Counted from the stretch's first letter, positions 1-25,328 are shown. The stretch is 64,000 bases of DNA from Zygnema cylindricum (GCA_037447655.1 JBBHKE010002135.1:62001-126000), one strand, 5' to 3'. Program-made: numbers and translations. The notes: generated by a model not told the origin, from the letters alone.

Positions 1-1154
1 ATGTGTTATTTTGGTCATTTTGATACTTAGTTAAAGTAGTAAAAGTAGTAAAAATATATTTTCCTTGAGCATAAAGTTGGTAGATTCAGAATTTACACCA
101 TCTTCATGATAATGGTTTTTATTTTTAGTACGAATATCTTTACGTATATTGCAAATAGTGCAGTTTTAGTTAAATAATTAGGTAGTAATTTTGAAACACC
201 AAAGAATTGTTGTCAACGGCATTTTTCTGGATAGAAAAAGTTATTGGAGACCAGCTTAATTTCTTTTTCAAGTTTGGACTTGTCTATACAGAATTTCAAA
301 TGTTGTTTCCCTTGTTTTGTTTTCATGGTGTGTTATTTTGTTACAGATTTACAAAGTTCAAAAAGAAGTATATGATACTTTGCACACTTAACTTCAATTT
401 TGAACCGGAAAAAAAGTGTTTGTTCTTATTTTGTGCTCTTTCTCCTTCTTCATTTTGAATTAAAGATGTCAAACAGAACTACGGAGATTTTGCTACAATA
501 TATTATAGTTGGTTTTTTCTCGTGAGCCCTTCCTTTCCAATTAAATTGTAACTATGAATCGACTAATTTTTTTGCTATGTATAGATAGAAAAAAGGATGA
601 GAGAAAGACGAGGAAAGTATGGAAAAAAAAAACCGATTGAGAACGAGAAAGTGGTGATTAAGTTTCTGTTCAGCTTTTGACGAAAATCTTTTCGTCATCC
701 TCCGTAATTTGTTGTTTTTATTTATTTGATCTTGTGTAGCATATTTCACTTGGTTTTGCTCTTTTCTCTTTCTTTTCTTTTCTTTTCTCTTTTCTTTTTC
801 AGTTCCTATGTACTCATTTCATTTACCGTCGATTGATTTTATGAAGCGTTTGTTAATTATTATCATGTTACTAATTGTTAGGTCGAGGTGTTTTTGATTA
901 AAAATTGAGTCTTGTGACTCGAATTCAGGCATCTCTTCCCACCTCAGCTGGATGAAAGGGGTGGGAGGAAGAGAATATGATGCTTCCAAGTTTAATGTAC
1001 CATAGAAAAAATGCGTAATGTAAAGCAGTCTAACTAAACGGAAAGGGAAAAAAAGAAACGGGCAGAAAGGAAGTGAAAAATGTTACACAAGATTAAACAA
1101 AGAAAATAAAGAGAAACAAAAGTGGAAAACTATGACACGTGTGGCTTGGCGGTA
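1..1154. other. AT-rich spacer, no gene seen
   Basis: AT-rich sequence with short poly-T runs and a TTTTC-rich stretch near 760-800. The short ORFs are low-complexity and have no recognisable domain or convincing splice context. Confidence 0.5.
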
Positions 1155-1377
1155 CACCGCGAATCGCTATTTGTGTTAATAATTGTTTCGCCACTTAAAA
1201 CATCATTTCTCCGTACACACTCCTCCGATTTTCAAATGGAAACCGCAAATTGAAAGCTGAGAATTTTAGCTTTCAATCGCAACAGTGAGATCTACAATCT
1301 GACATGTGTGTACGGAGTAAAGGTGTTTTAAGAGGAAAAAACCATTAACAGTTTAACACTAATAGCGATTCACGGTG
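1155..1377. mobile_element. MITE family M1, copy 1
   Basis: A 223-bp inverted-repeat element. The left end CACCGCGAATCGCTATT and the right end AATAGCGATTCACGGTG are near-perfect inverted repeats with TA on each flank, consistent with a Tc1/mariner (Stowaway-like) insertion. Inside, a second inverted pair built on TCTCCGTACACAC and GTGTGTACGGAG gives the whole element strong hairpin potential. No coding capacity. Further copies lie near 2.7, 15.8, 36.8, 38.9 and 40.0 kb. Confidence 0.8.
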
Positions 1378-1438
1378 TAGTGTTGTGAATTTTCTTCCGA
1401 TAATCGATGTGTACCTTTTTTTGGTATGTACTGTGTAC

Positions 1439-2010
1439 CAGAGGTCGCAAAAGTCAAAATTTTACATAACCGAAACCGACCGTTTTTTTTTTTTCAAAAT
1501 CTGAGTAACCGACGCCCGACCGGGTTATGCCACGCTCCAAAATTGTTAACCATTAACCGACCGGCGTTTACGAAAATAAAAGTTAACCGAAACTCGATTT
1601 TCTCGCGACTAACCGTGCCCGCCCGTAACCGAAAAAGTACAAAATTAATTAATGTACGACGTATGAATAAGCCAATAATTACGATTTGTCGCGTTCCCTA
1701 GATTTGCGAATGAATAGTGTTACTACCGTGTCAGATTTGCGACGGTGACATCAGTAATCATGATGTCACGTACTTCCACGATACCAAAGAGTATAAAGTA
1801 CAATAATGTTGGATTGTATGGACAGTACAAAATTTTCATTTTTTTTGGTTTTTTGGTTAACCCACCGTAACCGACCATTTTTTTTTCTGGTGAATCAACC
1901 GACCGCAACCGCCCGGCCCCCAAAATTTGGCAACCGAATCCGTTCCGGATCCGGCGCGGGCGGTCGGTTAACGGTCGGTCACGGTTTCGGTTGACCGTTT
2001 GCGACCTCTG
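1439..2010. mobile_element. hAT-type MITE with 8-bp target duplication
   Basis: A 572-bp element. The left terminus CAGAGGTCGCAAA is matched by TTTGCGACCTCTG at the right end. Both sides are flanked by the perfect 8-bp repeat CTGTGTAC (1431-1438 and 2011-2018). An 8-bp duplication plus a CAGAG-type terminus is the hAT superfamily signature. The interior holds repeated AACCGACCG motifs separated by poly-T and no transposase, so it is non-autonomous. Confidence 0.85.
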
Positions 2011-2024
2011 CTGTGTACCTTAAT

Positions 2025-2241
2025 CAGAGGTCACAAGCGGGTATCCGAATCCGTACTCAATCCGTACCCGGCCGGCCGCGTCGGATCCGGAATGGATTCG
2101 GGTGCCAAATTTTGGGGGCTGGCCGGATTCGGCCGGATGATTCTAAAAAAAAAAAAAAAATCGGGTACGGCTGTGTAAGCCCGGTGAAAAAAAAAAATGT
2201 CGGACTCGGATTGTTGAATATTTGACTTTTGTGACCTTCTG
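2025..2241. mobile_element. second hAT-type MITE with 8-bp target duplication
   Basis: A 217-bp relative of the preceding element, only 14 bp from its right end. Termini are CAGAGGTCACAA and the inverted, slightly diverged GTGACCTTCTG. Both flanks carry ACCTTAAT (2017-2024 and 2242-2249). The interior has GGATTCGG/CCGAATCC motifs and two poly-A runs. Non-coding. Confidence 0.8.
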
Positions 2242-2249
2242 ACCTTAAT

Positions 2250-2370
2250 TGACTTACCTATAATCGGTATGTACCTTTTCTTGGCTTACCGATAATCAAT
2301 TTGTACCTTTTTTTACTCACAAATATTTGATTTGTACCTTTTTTGGACTTACTGATAATCGATATTTTAG
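2250..2370. repeat. degenerate ~40-bp tandem repeat
   Basis: Three to four imperfect copies of a unit resembling ACTTACCGATAATCGAT followed by TTGTACCTTTTTT. A single related copy lies at about 1395-1425, left of the first hAT MITE, so the hAT elements appear to have inserted into this array. Confidence 0.55.
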
Positions 2371-2699
2371 TCAAATGTATCGATTGGAAAAGTATGAGTA
2401 TCGCGATGATTGACCCTTATCCTTCATGATTTTTTAGGATTCAGTTGATTTTTATAATTCTACTACTTTCACATTATGTCGTGCAACCAGAAATGGAACC
2501 TTTTTTATTACTTAGCATTCACATCTTTGTCATAACAAAAAACTTTGTAATGAAAAATAAAACAAATATTATGGACGAAAATACCTATATTTCTATTGAT
2601 ACAAAGCGAGTTGCAAACCAAATGCTCTAAAATACAACAAAAGTATCCGTCTATAATGAGTTGAGTATAGGATTTCTCATCAATCTTTTCAATAAAATA

Positions 2700-2917
2700 C
2701 ACCGTGTATCACTATTTGTGTTAATATTTTCTTCACCAGTTAAAACATATTTTCTCCGTACAACATTTGTCCGATTATGCATCTGAAGATTGCGATTGAA
2801 AGGCAAGATTCTCATCTTCTAATTGGCGGTCTCCATCTGAAAATCGGACATATGTGTACGGAAAAAAGATGTTTTATGTGGCGAAAAAAATATTAACGCT
2901 AATAGCGATACACGGTG
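2700..2917. mobile_element. MITE family M1, copy 2
   Basis: Left end CACCGTGTATCACTATTTG, right end AATAGCGATACACGGTG, TA on both flanks, 218 bp. It shares the internal TCTCCGTACA / TGTGTACGGA inverted pair with copy 1. Non-coding. Confidence 0.78.
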
Positions 2918-3099
2918 TACTGTCTCAATCAACTGTTGTAATAAAAAAAACGAGAAATACTTACTACTTGTTTAGTGGTCAGGCTTTAGAACAATCTGTT
3001 CCGGGTATAGCATGTCCTTAGCTTCTTGGTTAAATGCCTTTTGAAGATATAAATTAGCGTTGATTTGAGTTGGCGTAAGCCCGTGAACCCAAAATATGA

Positions 3100-3182
3100 G
3101 TCAATAACACTATTTTTTTCTTTACTCTAATAATTCCTTTACAATAAAAAATAAAAATAAAAATAGCAATTCACGGTATACT
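3100..3182. mobile_element. partial MITE end (family M2-like)
   Basis: The segment ends with AATAGCAATTCACGGTATAC, matching the terminal repeat of the 19.9- and 37.1-kb elements, and is preceded by the family's AATAACACTATTTTTTT segment. No partner left end is clear, so it is probably a truncated copy. Confidence 0.45.
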
Positions 3183-3190
3183 GTTCCTTC

Positions 3191-5520
3191 CTGAGACAAA
3201 GTACGGATCGAAATATAGTAAACCACAAACCATGCAATAATGTATGCACCACATACGACATGCAATTAGGACAAAATCAATTGGTGACAACTTTGTCGTC
3301 ACCACGAGATAATCGACACTTGTTCAATAATCGATGATATCGATTTTTGGAAGTATAACAAGAGGAAAGTTCCCAATACACAACACTATTAGGCAACATA
3401 TTTTGGAAGTTGTTGTCTTATCTCCTCGACTCCTGTCTCTCGTTTTTTGGTTTGGGGACACTCCTATTCTTGTCCCCAACGACCCTTGTGCCTCGAATGG
3501 TCTTCTCATATTTCCGCATTCTCTTTCGTTCGTCTTTTTTTCCTTTGTTCGTTTCTATGCACTCACATAGTTTACCATAGCGAGCTTTTAAGTAAAGTGT
3601 ATTCAAAGCTCTAATAAGTTTGGAAGCAACAAGTTGTCTTCCTCCTCCCACCACTTTCATGGAAATGCCCTTTTTTTCCTCTCTTGTTTCAAAGCCAGGT
3701 ACGCGAGTGCTACAAGTAACTTTTGAGAAGATACACCGCTACTCACTCGGAGCTTTAGCACTGTTGCTTTTTTTTTTCTTTTCCCATGGACTCTCAGATG
3801 GTTTACCATAACCCTTTTTAATAAAACTCGTTTTTTTTTTTCAGGCGCTTCTTTCAAATACTTTTGGGGCTTGTTTCCTCCCTCGTGTGAGCCGAGGTTT
3901 TGGAGTTTGGCATTTGGGACAAGTTCCAATCGGGTTTGATTTTTGGTACAAGTATGATTAGTTTAGTGTTGCGTATCGAGACCTCTTACCGAGATTCGAT
4001 ATGTGCATTTTTTTTACCCATCAATCATCGATGTATCACTAGGGGGTATATCGAGAAGGCTAGTATCGAGATAAAATAATGATATATTGCGATAAGTAAA
4101 ATCGCGTGTGTAAACATTGATAAGACAAGCGATTACAGGCATTACGAGACAATAACCGTACAGAAAAGTGTACTATCAATACAATGGACAGTAACTCCTA
4201 TAATGTCGGTAATCAAATCTGTGTTATTAACCTATTTCCGGAAACACGCCACTTAAAACTGTTCAACTACGGGTTATTTCGTAATCAAAATCACATTATA
4301 GATAGTTGGAGTATTCTCACGTGAGCGAAGTTGTGAATGTTTTTGTAATATTTAATGAATCTTACCAGATAACTGTAAGAATTCGGGTAAAAATCGGATG
4401 AAAACCGGAAACATTGCCGAATCTATCTATACAAAATGAAATAAAAGTCCGTAAAAGATTCAATAAAGATTCGAATGTTGTAATCATAACACACCCAATT
4501 AGTGTCTTGATGTTGAAACCTTGAGAACCTTGACCCTATTTGCACCCATACGTTCAATGTATTATATACAAATTAAGAAAAGGATGGACGCCTTTTACTC
4601 CTTTTGCTGACCGATTTGTACTTTGGCGACTTTTATAGCATTTCAAAAGCACAACAACTTTTCAACTCTTTTCTTTTGTTTCCATGTATTCAAATGGTTC
4701 ACCACTTCGCATTTAACAAAGCTTATTATGTATCCATTATGTACTTTCTATGCACGTCATCATTAAGAACACCAATATCGCTCTTTGCGTTGATGGTTTT
4801 TTTCTGCCATGTAAATCAACTTTTCTTCACGCCCACTTGTCGATTTTTATTTGGAAACTTCCAATCAAATTGTGAGTCTTGTCTTTCCATTGCAGGGTTT
4901 TATAGATTTTTTTGAGGTGTTTTAGGGTATTTTGTCAAATTGATAACCCAACAAATGCGCACAGAGAAATTAAGTTTTAATGCCGAAAAACATTTACACG
5001 GACAACGATTATTTATTCCGCAATGCAAATATTTATTACATGGCATGTAGTTCGCTACACAAAATCCTATCCAAAACTCCATCGTTCACGAACAAAGTTG
5101 TTGAGCTTCCAAAACATCGATTTGAAATAACTTTGTGAAAATGAGAATGGAAAAAAAAAAATTGTTAAGTGCCAATGTATGACACATTTAGCACCAATAA
5201 TAGCAAGTGTATATATACCGGGACTCGAACGTTTCCTTTAACTAACTCTCATCTACTAAAACCCATATACGAAGCAATAACCTCCTTTCGTTTCTGATAT
5301 AAGTGCTACATTTTGAAACAAAATACTTCAGAATTCACAAATTTGAGATGTTCCCGGGCCATAAAATAGTGTGGCTGTATACGGCACGGCACATGCCTTC
5401 TGTTGCAGGAAAAACAAAAACCCTAATCTGCTCAATGACGACTTTTCTGGCCATTAAATTCACATATTTTAGCCTCGTATTATGATAAAGCAGTTGTAAT
5501 TTAACCTCTACTTTTTGCAA
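3191..5520. other. spacer, no gene supported
   Basis: Several ORFs of 60-100 codons occur, but all are Phe/Leu/Lys-rich readings of AT-rich DNA, with no domain, convincing start context or consistent splice sites. An inverted CACGTG-free palindromic cluster near 4000-4100 (TATCGAG motifs) may be another decayed element. Confidence 0.4.
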
Positions 5521-5545
5521 AATCGTGGCATTTGTGGTCCGATCT

Positions 5546-5620
5546 GAAGAGAAGAAAAAGGAGGAGGAGGAGGAGGAGGAGAGGAAGGAGAAGAGGAAGA
5601 AGAAGGAGAGTGACAGTATT
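5546..5620. repeat. purine-rich GGA/GAA low-complexity tract
   Basis: About 70 bases of GAGGAGGAGG and GAAGAAG repeats. Apparent coding capacity on either strand (Glu/Lys or Ser/Pro runs) is an effect of composition. Confidence 0.7.
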
Positions 5621-5851
5621 TTCCTTCCAGATCTCCGAATGAGGAAGACATACAAAGAAAAGAAAACCATCCCAAAGGAAGAAGAGAAGACGATCTTTTC
5701 CCTGAGGTAGAAAATCCCAAATACGAAACTGTGCCGAAAATCCTCTTCGAAGCTGTCCCTTGATCTCTTTCCATCAATCACTTTTCACACTCTCCCTCCC
5801 TCCCTCTCTCCCACTCTCCCTATCTAACTCAGAAAAAAACGGATTCTCCTC

Positions 5852-19574
<13,723 letters not shown>

Positions 19575-19917
19575 CTTAAAAACTCCGTAATATTTGACAA
19601 TATATAAACCTAAAATGCGCGATCTATCAGTTCAAGACCTGTCTTTTCTAAGTATACATAACTCGGAGGAAATGCTTATGTTCGCTGTCTCTATCCATAG
19701 AGTATTGTAGGAGACCTACTCAACATAAGAGGCTCAGAAAGACGACAGGCAGCAAGCATGTTTCTGAAACTAGTGCGCCGTACAGGGAATCATATACATC
19801 ATTTTGTGTGATGAACAACAACGGCAGCCATGCCTCACAGCTTTTTTGCTTCTTTCCAAGCAAATGCATGACACGTGTAAACTACGTTTTGAGAGCGAAC
19901 ACAATTTCAAACCAGTA

Positions 19918-21136
19918 CACCGTGAATCGCTATTAGCGTACATGACGCTAATTGCGGTACCCCTTTTTTTGGGGCAAATTCTCAAATAGAATAAAGTACG
20001 CTAAATGTTTTTGCACGTTATTTGAGGTACCCCGCTCAATGCGGTTCATAACTGTAATTTAGTTCCCTTTTATATAGTGTGGTGTACGGACTGTCATATC
20101 TGTACTATACCGTACATTTTTATATTTAAAAGTACAGAAAATATAATAATATATAATTGCGTAAATATTTTTCGGCATACGCAGATGTCAAAATAACGCG
20201 ACGGCGTACGATTTGAACAATTTCGTACATCTATATGTTTTAGTGTGGACATATTACGTGCTGAAAATTTTTACAAAGCAGTTTACAAATTAGAGTACAT
20301 GATAAATTAGGGTGAAGTTCCATTAGGACATTCTGTAATTGTACGGCCAACATTACAGGATGCTACAATTTGAACGAAATTCCATTGCGGAGAGTCTGTA
20401 ATCCACGTGGTAGCAAAAGAGTGGTGCCACGTATCTATAGATTGATATTGAATATCGTCAATGATTTTCACACCGACCAAAAATCTTCATTTGCGTACCA
20501 TGCTCGTGCGTACCAGGTCATCGTTCAATACAGGTTTTGTACTTTTTGTAGACGCCTTGTGAGATACCACCGCATTTCTTTAGGGTTCTTGTTTTTACGC
20601 GTGACGAATGAGCGCTGTCAGAAATAGTGTGACTAATGGGTGACAACAAAAATAGCATGAAAAAAGTGCGTTACGAGATTTCGTTTGTATTTTCTGCTAG
20701 ATTTTTGAATGCGTTTATCATGTGCGAATTTTTTTGATTTCCGTTGGTTGCCAACTTGACACGTATGCTCATTATCCAACGTGTCGTGGCTCAAATTTTT
20801 CTGTAATTGGTGATGTACCTCGCGAGGTACATCACCATTTACAGAAACTTTCGAAGCGAATGCTTCGCGAAAAAATATCCAACGGTCACTGTTAACTCCC
20901 AGACTTTTGGAGAATATTAGCAAGATTCTCTGTAATGTTGTTTTCCACATAAAAACAAAATAATACGTACGGCGTAGTACGGAGAGGTCCGAATTTCTGT
21001 AAACAAGCTCACTTTTCGTCTAATGGAACTTCACCCTTAGTATCATGGTGTACCCGAAAAAACACAATTTACCGTAAAGTACGCTAATTGTTTCATTACG
21101 CTATATTTTTTATTACGCTAATAGCGATTCACGGTG
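19918..21136. mobile_element. MITE family M2 carrying a nested insertion
   Basis: Ends CACCGTGAATCGCTATTAG and CTAATAGCGATTCACGGTG are perfect inverted repeats with TA on each side (GTAC/GTAC context). Without the insertion at 20310-21036 the host element would be about 490 bp. Internal landmarks ACGCTAATTGCGGTACCCC and CAAATTCTCAAATAGAAT recur in copies at 29.6 and 37.1 kb. Confidence 0.8.
20310..21036. mobile_element. PIF/Harbinger-type MITE nested in M2
   Basis: A 727-bp element with ends GGGTGAAGTTCCATTAG and CTAATGGAACTTCACCC, flanked by TTA on both sides (20307-20309 and 21037-21039). A 3-bp TTA/TAA duplication is the PIF/Harbinger (Tourist) signature. Its left ~170 bp, read in reverse, match the terminus next to the transposase at 28.4-28.58 kb, including CCACGTGGATTACAGACTC. 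It encodes no transposase. Confidence 0.85.
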
Positions 21137-21143
21137 TACTGTA

Positions 21144-21216
21144 CACCGTCAATCGCTATTAGAGTAAAGGAATAAATAGCGTAAAAAAAAAAATAGTGTT
21201 ATTAACACTAATCGGG
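21144..21216. mobile_element. truncated M2-type MITE
   Basis: Starts CACCGTCAATCGCTATTAG directly beside the previous element and ends near TTAACACTAATCGGG, where the right end has decayed. It interrupts the 5' side of the following direct-repeat element. Confidence 0.5.
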
Positions 21217-21910
21217 ATTTTTTTTTTTTTTAAATATATACTAATTAATCCCTAACTAAATTGAAACGGATATTGCGCATTTTGTTTCGACACCGAAACA
21301 AATATTTCGCAAGTATTTATTACGAATGAGATTCCATTTCGCGTCAAATCTAACGGCGCACATCATCGTCTCGGAATGGTCACTTTGGCATTTAGTGACG
21401 TGGCATGACCTGGCGCCACGTGGAGAGATGACATTCGGTCGCGGGAATTCTGAGGAACGTACGGACGAGTGGAAAATAGACACGTGTCCGCCTAATGCCC
21501 TTGTCGTACAGAGGCCGTACAGAAAGTACATCGGCAGTAGTACTTTCTGGTACTGTACAGTATTCTGATTGGTTCGTAAAGGTAGTAGATAGGGGTTGTG
21601 AGAGAGAACCAGGAAAAACTAGGACTTAGGAAAAATCAGGTAGATAGTCCTCTCTCATTTTGAGAGTTTGTATAAATTGGCATCTTTGCCACCCTATAAC
21701 TTATCGGCTGGTTGGCCGTTTTCGGTGATTATTTTTGCTACGCACTCACGGGAGTCCACGCTACACAGGGGTGCAGTCAAATTGTCAGTTTGCCTTTTTT
21801 GGGTAGCAATGGTTGTGGCTTGAAGTGGGTTAGTTAAATACTATCTAGAGGCTTCCTGAATTCTGTAGTCCAATGGAGGACACAGAATTGCAAAAAGGAA
21901 GCTAAAGAAC
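21216..21910 (+). repeat. direct-repeat element, copy 1 (5' side truncated by MITE)
   Basis: Visibly homologous to 22952-23770 in the same orientation. Shared landmarks in order: ATTGCGCATTT, CACGTGG, ACATTCGG/ACATTGGA, CACGTGTC, GTACAGAAAGTAC, TCTGATTGG, GTAGATAG, GAGAGAGA, CTCTCT, CTATAACTTA, TTTTTGCTA, GGGAGTC, CTAGAGGCTTC. The copies may be strongly diverged LTRs or two insertions of one non-coding family. TATA-like AGTTTGTATAAATTGG at about 21666 suggests a promoter. Confidence 0.55.
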
Positions 21911-22854
21911 GACAAGAATTACTTGATGTTGTACGTGCACTTGTTAGCAAAAAGGTTGGAAACAATACAAACAATGCGAATTGAGTTTTGAGGTACGCAT
22001 TCGATTACTGTTGCCATATCTTCCAGTATTATTTCTGTATTTTAAGGGTTTTATTCGAGCCTTTTCATTTATGATGGCTTTGTTACTTTTTGCTTTTAGA
22101 TTAAACGCAGGTGATTATTAATATTTTTCTTGTTGCTAACCAGTTTTATCTTATGCTTGTATTTGTATCGTTGTTGTTGATGGTGGCAGGTAAACGTTTC
22201 TCGAAGACTACCCAATTCCATTGTTACTTCATGATTGTTTAGAGTTAACTTATATTTTCAAGATTGTCTTGCCCATGTTTATTAGAGTTAGAAGATCCAT
22301 GCCAAAAATTATTGTAGCTCTATAGGAAGCTATAATTATCTTCAAGGGTGTATTACTTCATACTTTTGAGTTGTATAAATGTAACTTTTATAAAGAATTT
22401 TTTAAAAATGCTCGTAACCTCCAAATATTCCGCTTCTCGGTTCTGTTTTTTTTTTAATTCGATTACTTTTATGTTCATTTACTTCACGCAAAAGTTTGTT
22501 GGTAAAACAGAGATGATGACAGGGTTGAGAGAGGGGGGAGGAGAGTGAAACAAAAGGAAGATACTTTATGTGAATTTCTATATAATTATTCTTTTTTTGC
22601 ACTTGGTGGAGGGGTGGGGATGAAATTTACACTGGAAATAGTGTAGAAATTAATGGTCTTTTTAAGTATTTTCTAGGTCTGAATAGATATATAGAAAGAA
22701 GCCGAGGCAGTCTACCTCTAACTTCTCTCTCCAACTCTCAAACTTGTCGCAGTCACTGAGAAATTGGAGAGGAAGCTAGAGCCATGGCTACCTAGGCTAT
22801 CCAGAGGTTTACGGGATATAAATATTAGTTTATTTATAATTTAGAATATATTTA

Positions 22855-22950
22855 CTAAAATATATGTGCCGCCTCCAGGATTTGATCCTGGAACCTGCCG
22901 GCCGGTAATCAGCCGGTAGCCGTTAGCTCTAACCGTTAAGTCTAGAGATA
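22855..22950 (-). other. tRNA-Ile-like relic
   Basis: Minus-strand sequence with an A-box-like GGTTAGAGCTAACGG, an anticodon arm CCGG-CTGATTA-CCGG (loop reads GAT, Ile) and a perfect T arm CCAGG-ATCAAAT-CCTGG. The 5' half of the acceptor stem does not pair with the 3' half, so this is a decayed tRNA or the head of a tRNA-derived element rather than a working gene. It lies immediately left of direct-repeat copy 2. Confidence 0.5.
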
Positions 22951-22951
22951 G

Positions 22952-23770
22952 TGTTACGTATTATAAGGATTGATAATTAATTAAATATTAATAAGTAGGA
23001 TAGTTCATTTAATTGAAATAGTTTTACGGGAGACATAGATCCATTAATGTAAAAGTACGGATTACCGTACGTTTAAGAAACGAATACCGCGCATTTATTT
23101 ATTTACCAAAACGAATACCGCGCATTTATTTATTTACCAAAACGAATACTGCGCATGTATTTGTTACGGCTACGATTAAATGTAAATTTAATCGGACGGC
23201 TGAAATTAAACGCCGAGATCGCGGAAGAGAATTTCGGCGGTTTTTGATCATCGACACATCGGATGACACGTGGCGGAATGACATTGGAGCGCGGCATCTC
23301 CGAGGATTAAGGGAGCGAATCCGGAGATACCACGTGTCGACATTTAGGCCATGTCGTAAAACATCCGTACACAAAGTACACCGGCACCTGTACTTTTGTG
23401 TACGGAGGAGTAATCTGATTGGCTCCGTACATTCAGTAGATAGAGTCTGTGAGAGAGATAGGACTTAGAAAAAGTAGGAGATAGGACCCTCTCTTCAGAG
23501 AGCTTCTGTACAAAAGGTAAACTTTGACCCTCCATAACTTACTGCTCAAGGGAGCAAATTCAGAGATTCTTTTTGCTATCGACTCAGGGGAGTCTTGCCT
23601 TCACAGAAGTGAAGTTGATAAGAGTTTTTGTCGGAGTTTTTGTCTACCAGGGTGGCAGTTGTTCTTGCTGAAACACAAAGGGGTCAAGGTTATCCTAGAG
23701 GCTTCTTGGAAGCTGTCCACTCTGAGGACTTATGGAGGTCTCAGAATTTCAAATAGCATGTACCACATTT
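22952..23770 (+). repeat. direct-repeat element, copy 2
   Basis: Begins TGTTACGTATTATAAGG and matches copy 1 through CTAGAGGCTTC. It contains a tandem duplication of ACGAATACCGCGCATTTATT (about 23080-23160), several CACGTG boxes and GTACACAAAGTACACC-type palindromes. No convincing ORF. LTR status is unproven: I see no clear primer site or long purine tract between the copies. Confidence 0.5.
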
Positions 23771-24700
23771 CAACCAAAGAAAAAGAGAAAAAAAATGAAT
23801 ATTCAAAGTGACAATTCAGCAACATATATTCATTCCTCTACTTCAACTTAGTGACGCAAACAAACATCATGTGGACCATTTAAAAATGGCATAAACAAGA
23901 TACAAAGTTGCACCATGCTCCTTTTTTCGGGACACATTCTTTTTTTCTCCTTCCTATATTTAGAGAGCCACTAACTGCCAATCTCACTAAAAATAACTTT
24001 TATTCACTGAAATATTTTTGTGAAAGTACTTCGGAACAAAATTAAGAAAACTAACAAAATCGACTTATAAAACAAGAATGCAATTTCAAACTTAGGAAAA
24101 GAAAGACACATGTCCATGTAACAATTTCCCATCTCATAGATAATAATTGATAATAATTGTTGCTGATAATTGCAGTCAATCCCAAGTATGGCAATATTAA
24201 GTTTATGAATTATTGTAAAAATTAAAGTACCTCAATTCTCCAACAGTTAAAATTTATAGTTGACAAAATCAGAACCATTCCACTTTGTTTCCGTTCAAAA
24301 CAATGGTTGTTCATACACGGCTTCCGGGAAAAAGCATACAAAAAAGGACAAAAGGCAACATTTATAAACATTTTTTTATTAAAAATGATAATACAAGCTT
24401 GCCTCTCTATTTCTTTCTTTTCCTGTGTCTTTCCTTTCACAATGCTTTTTACCAACTTTCAAAACCTGAAATTACCTCATTTGTCTACCTATCGAGCTTT
24501 GTCAAAACTGAAACCTATTTTATGTCATAAATCCTTAAAACTAAAACAGAATTCAACTATTTACAAGACTAAACTATTTGCCTATCGAGATAAGAGACAA
24601 AAAATGGTTACAATTTTTTTATCTATTTCTAGGGAAAAATCGGTTAACAATAAACACATAGGTGTCTTTGTTGATGAATAAAAAACGTTGTTAACACGTG
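23771..24700. other. AT-rich spacer, no gene seen
   Basis: Only short AT-rich ORFs occur. No transposon ends recognised. Confidence 0.4.
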
Positions 24701-24711
24701 AATGAAACAGA

Positions 24712-24889
24712 CTAATAAAAAACATGGGCCATACTGAAAAGAGTACTCCACGCATTAGTTCCTCCGGCGGCTTCCTTTGCCTTTCTCTGCTCCTCCCTCT
24801 CTTGTTTGAACTCCTCTCTTGTTTGAACTTCGAAGTCCCATGCTCATACATTCCCTATCTCTCTTTTCCACTGCCTACAATAAACATAA
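24712..24889 (-). CDS. possible 3' exon of unrecognised minus-strand gene
   Basis: An acceptor TATGTTTATTGTAG precedes an open stretch. One frame ends REEQRKAKEAAGGTNAW...HVFY with a stop at 24712-24714 but contains an upstream stop. The phase that follows the exon ending at 25053 gives a shorter basic tail ending RRRN. A 17-bp tandem repeat (GTTCAAACAAGAGAGGA) lies inside. The correct frame cannot be settled, so this is a weak call. Confidence 0.25.
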
Positions 24890-24947
24890 TATAACCTAGT
24901 AACAAATGTAAATAAAATGAAGGGAGAGGGGGAGAGAGAAAAAGGGG

Positions 24948-24954
<7 letters not shown>

Positions 24955-24982
<28 letters not shown>
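24955..24982. repeat. (GA)n microsatellite
   Basis: Short GA repeat embedded in a purine-rich tract (24918-24985), probably intronic. Confidence 0.8.
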
Positions 24983-24989
<7 letters not shown>

Positions 24990-25052
24990 ATAAACCCTCT
25001 AACATCCAAAAAAGAAGTGCATAACATCCCCTGAATTGCAACGTAACCTCTA

Positions 25053-25123
25053 AATGCGGACTAGTATCATCAACCACAATTTCCAATTTCAACATGGAGG
25101 AGTCGCACCATATTATATCCCTG
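25053..25123 (-). CDS. internal exon of unrecognised gene
   Basis: A 71-nt exon with a strong acceptor TTTCTTTGTTTTGCAG and donor TTAGAG|GTTACG. It encodes DIIWCDSSMLKLEIVVDDTS, then PHLE: alternating hydrophobic residues typical of a beta strand. The incoming phase (one nucleotide) fits the exon ending at about 26229, so the two likely join. I do not recognise the family. Confidence 0.45.
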
Positions 25124-25191
25124 CAAAACAAAGAAACAATAATATTTAACATCCCCAACTCAAGAGCTGAAATGCTGGACTCGTACAACTA

Positions 25192-25328
25192 CACTGTATC
25201 GCTATTAGCAGTTTCTTACTTTCAGATTGCCTGTCACACATGCAAATATAATGTAAAAATGGCACCCAAAAAAAAAGTATTGTAAATCGCGAAAGAAAAA
25301 CCACATTAATAGCGGTAAACATAGTACA
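25192..25328. mobile_element. degenerate short MITE
   Basis: Ends ACACTGTATCGCTATTAG and TTAATAGCGGTAAACATAGT are imperfect inverses of the M1/M2 type. It lies in the putative intron of the unrecognised gene. Confidence 0.4.
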
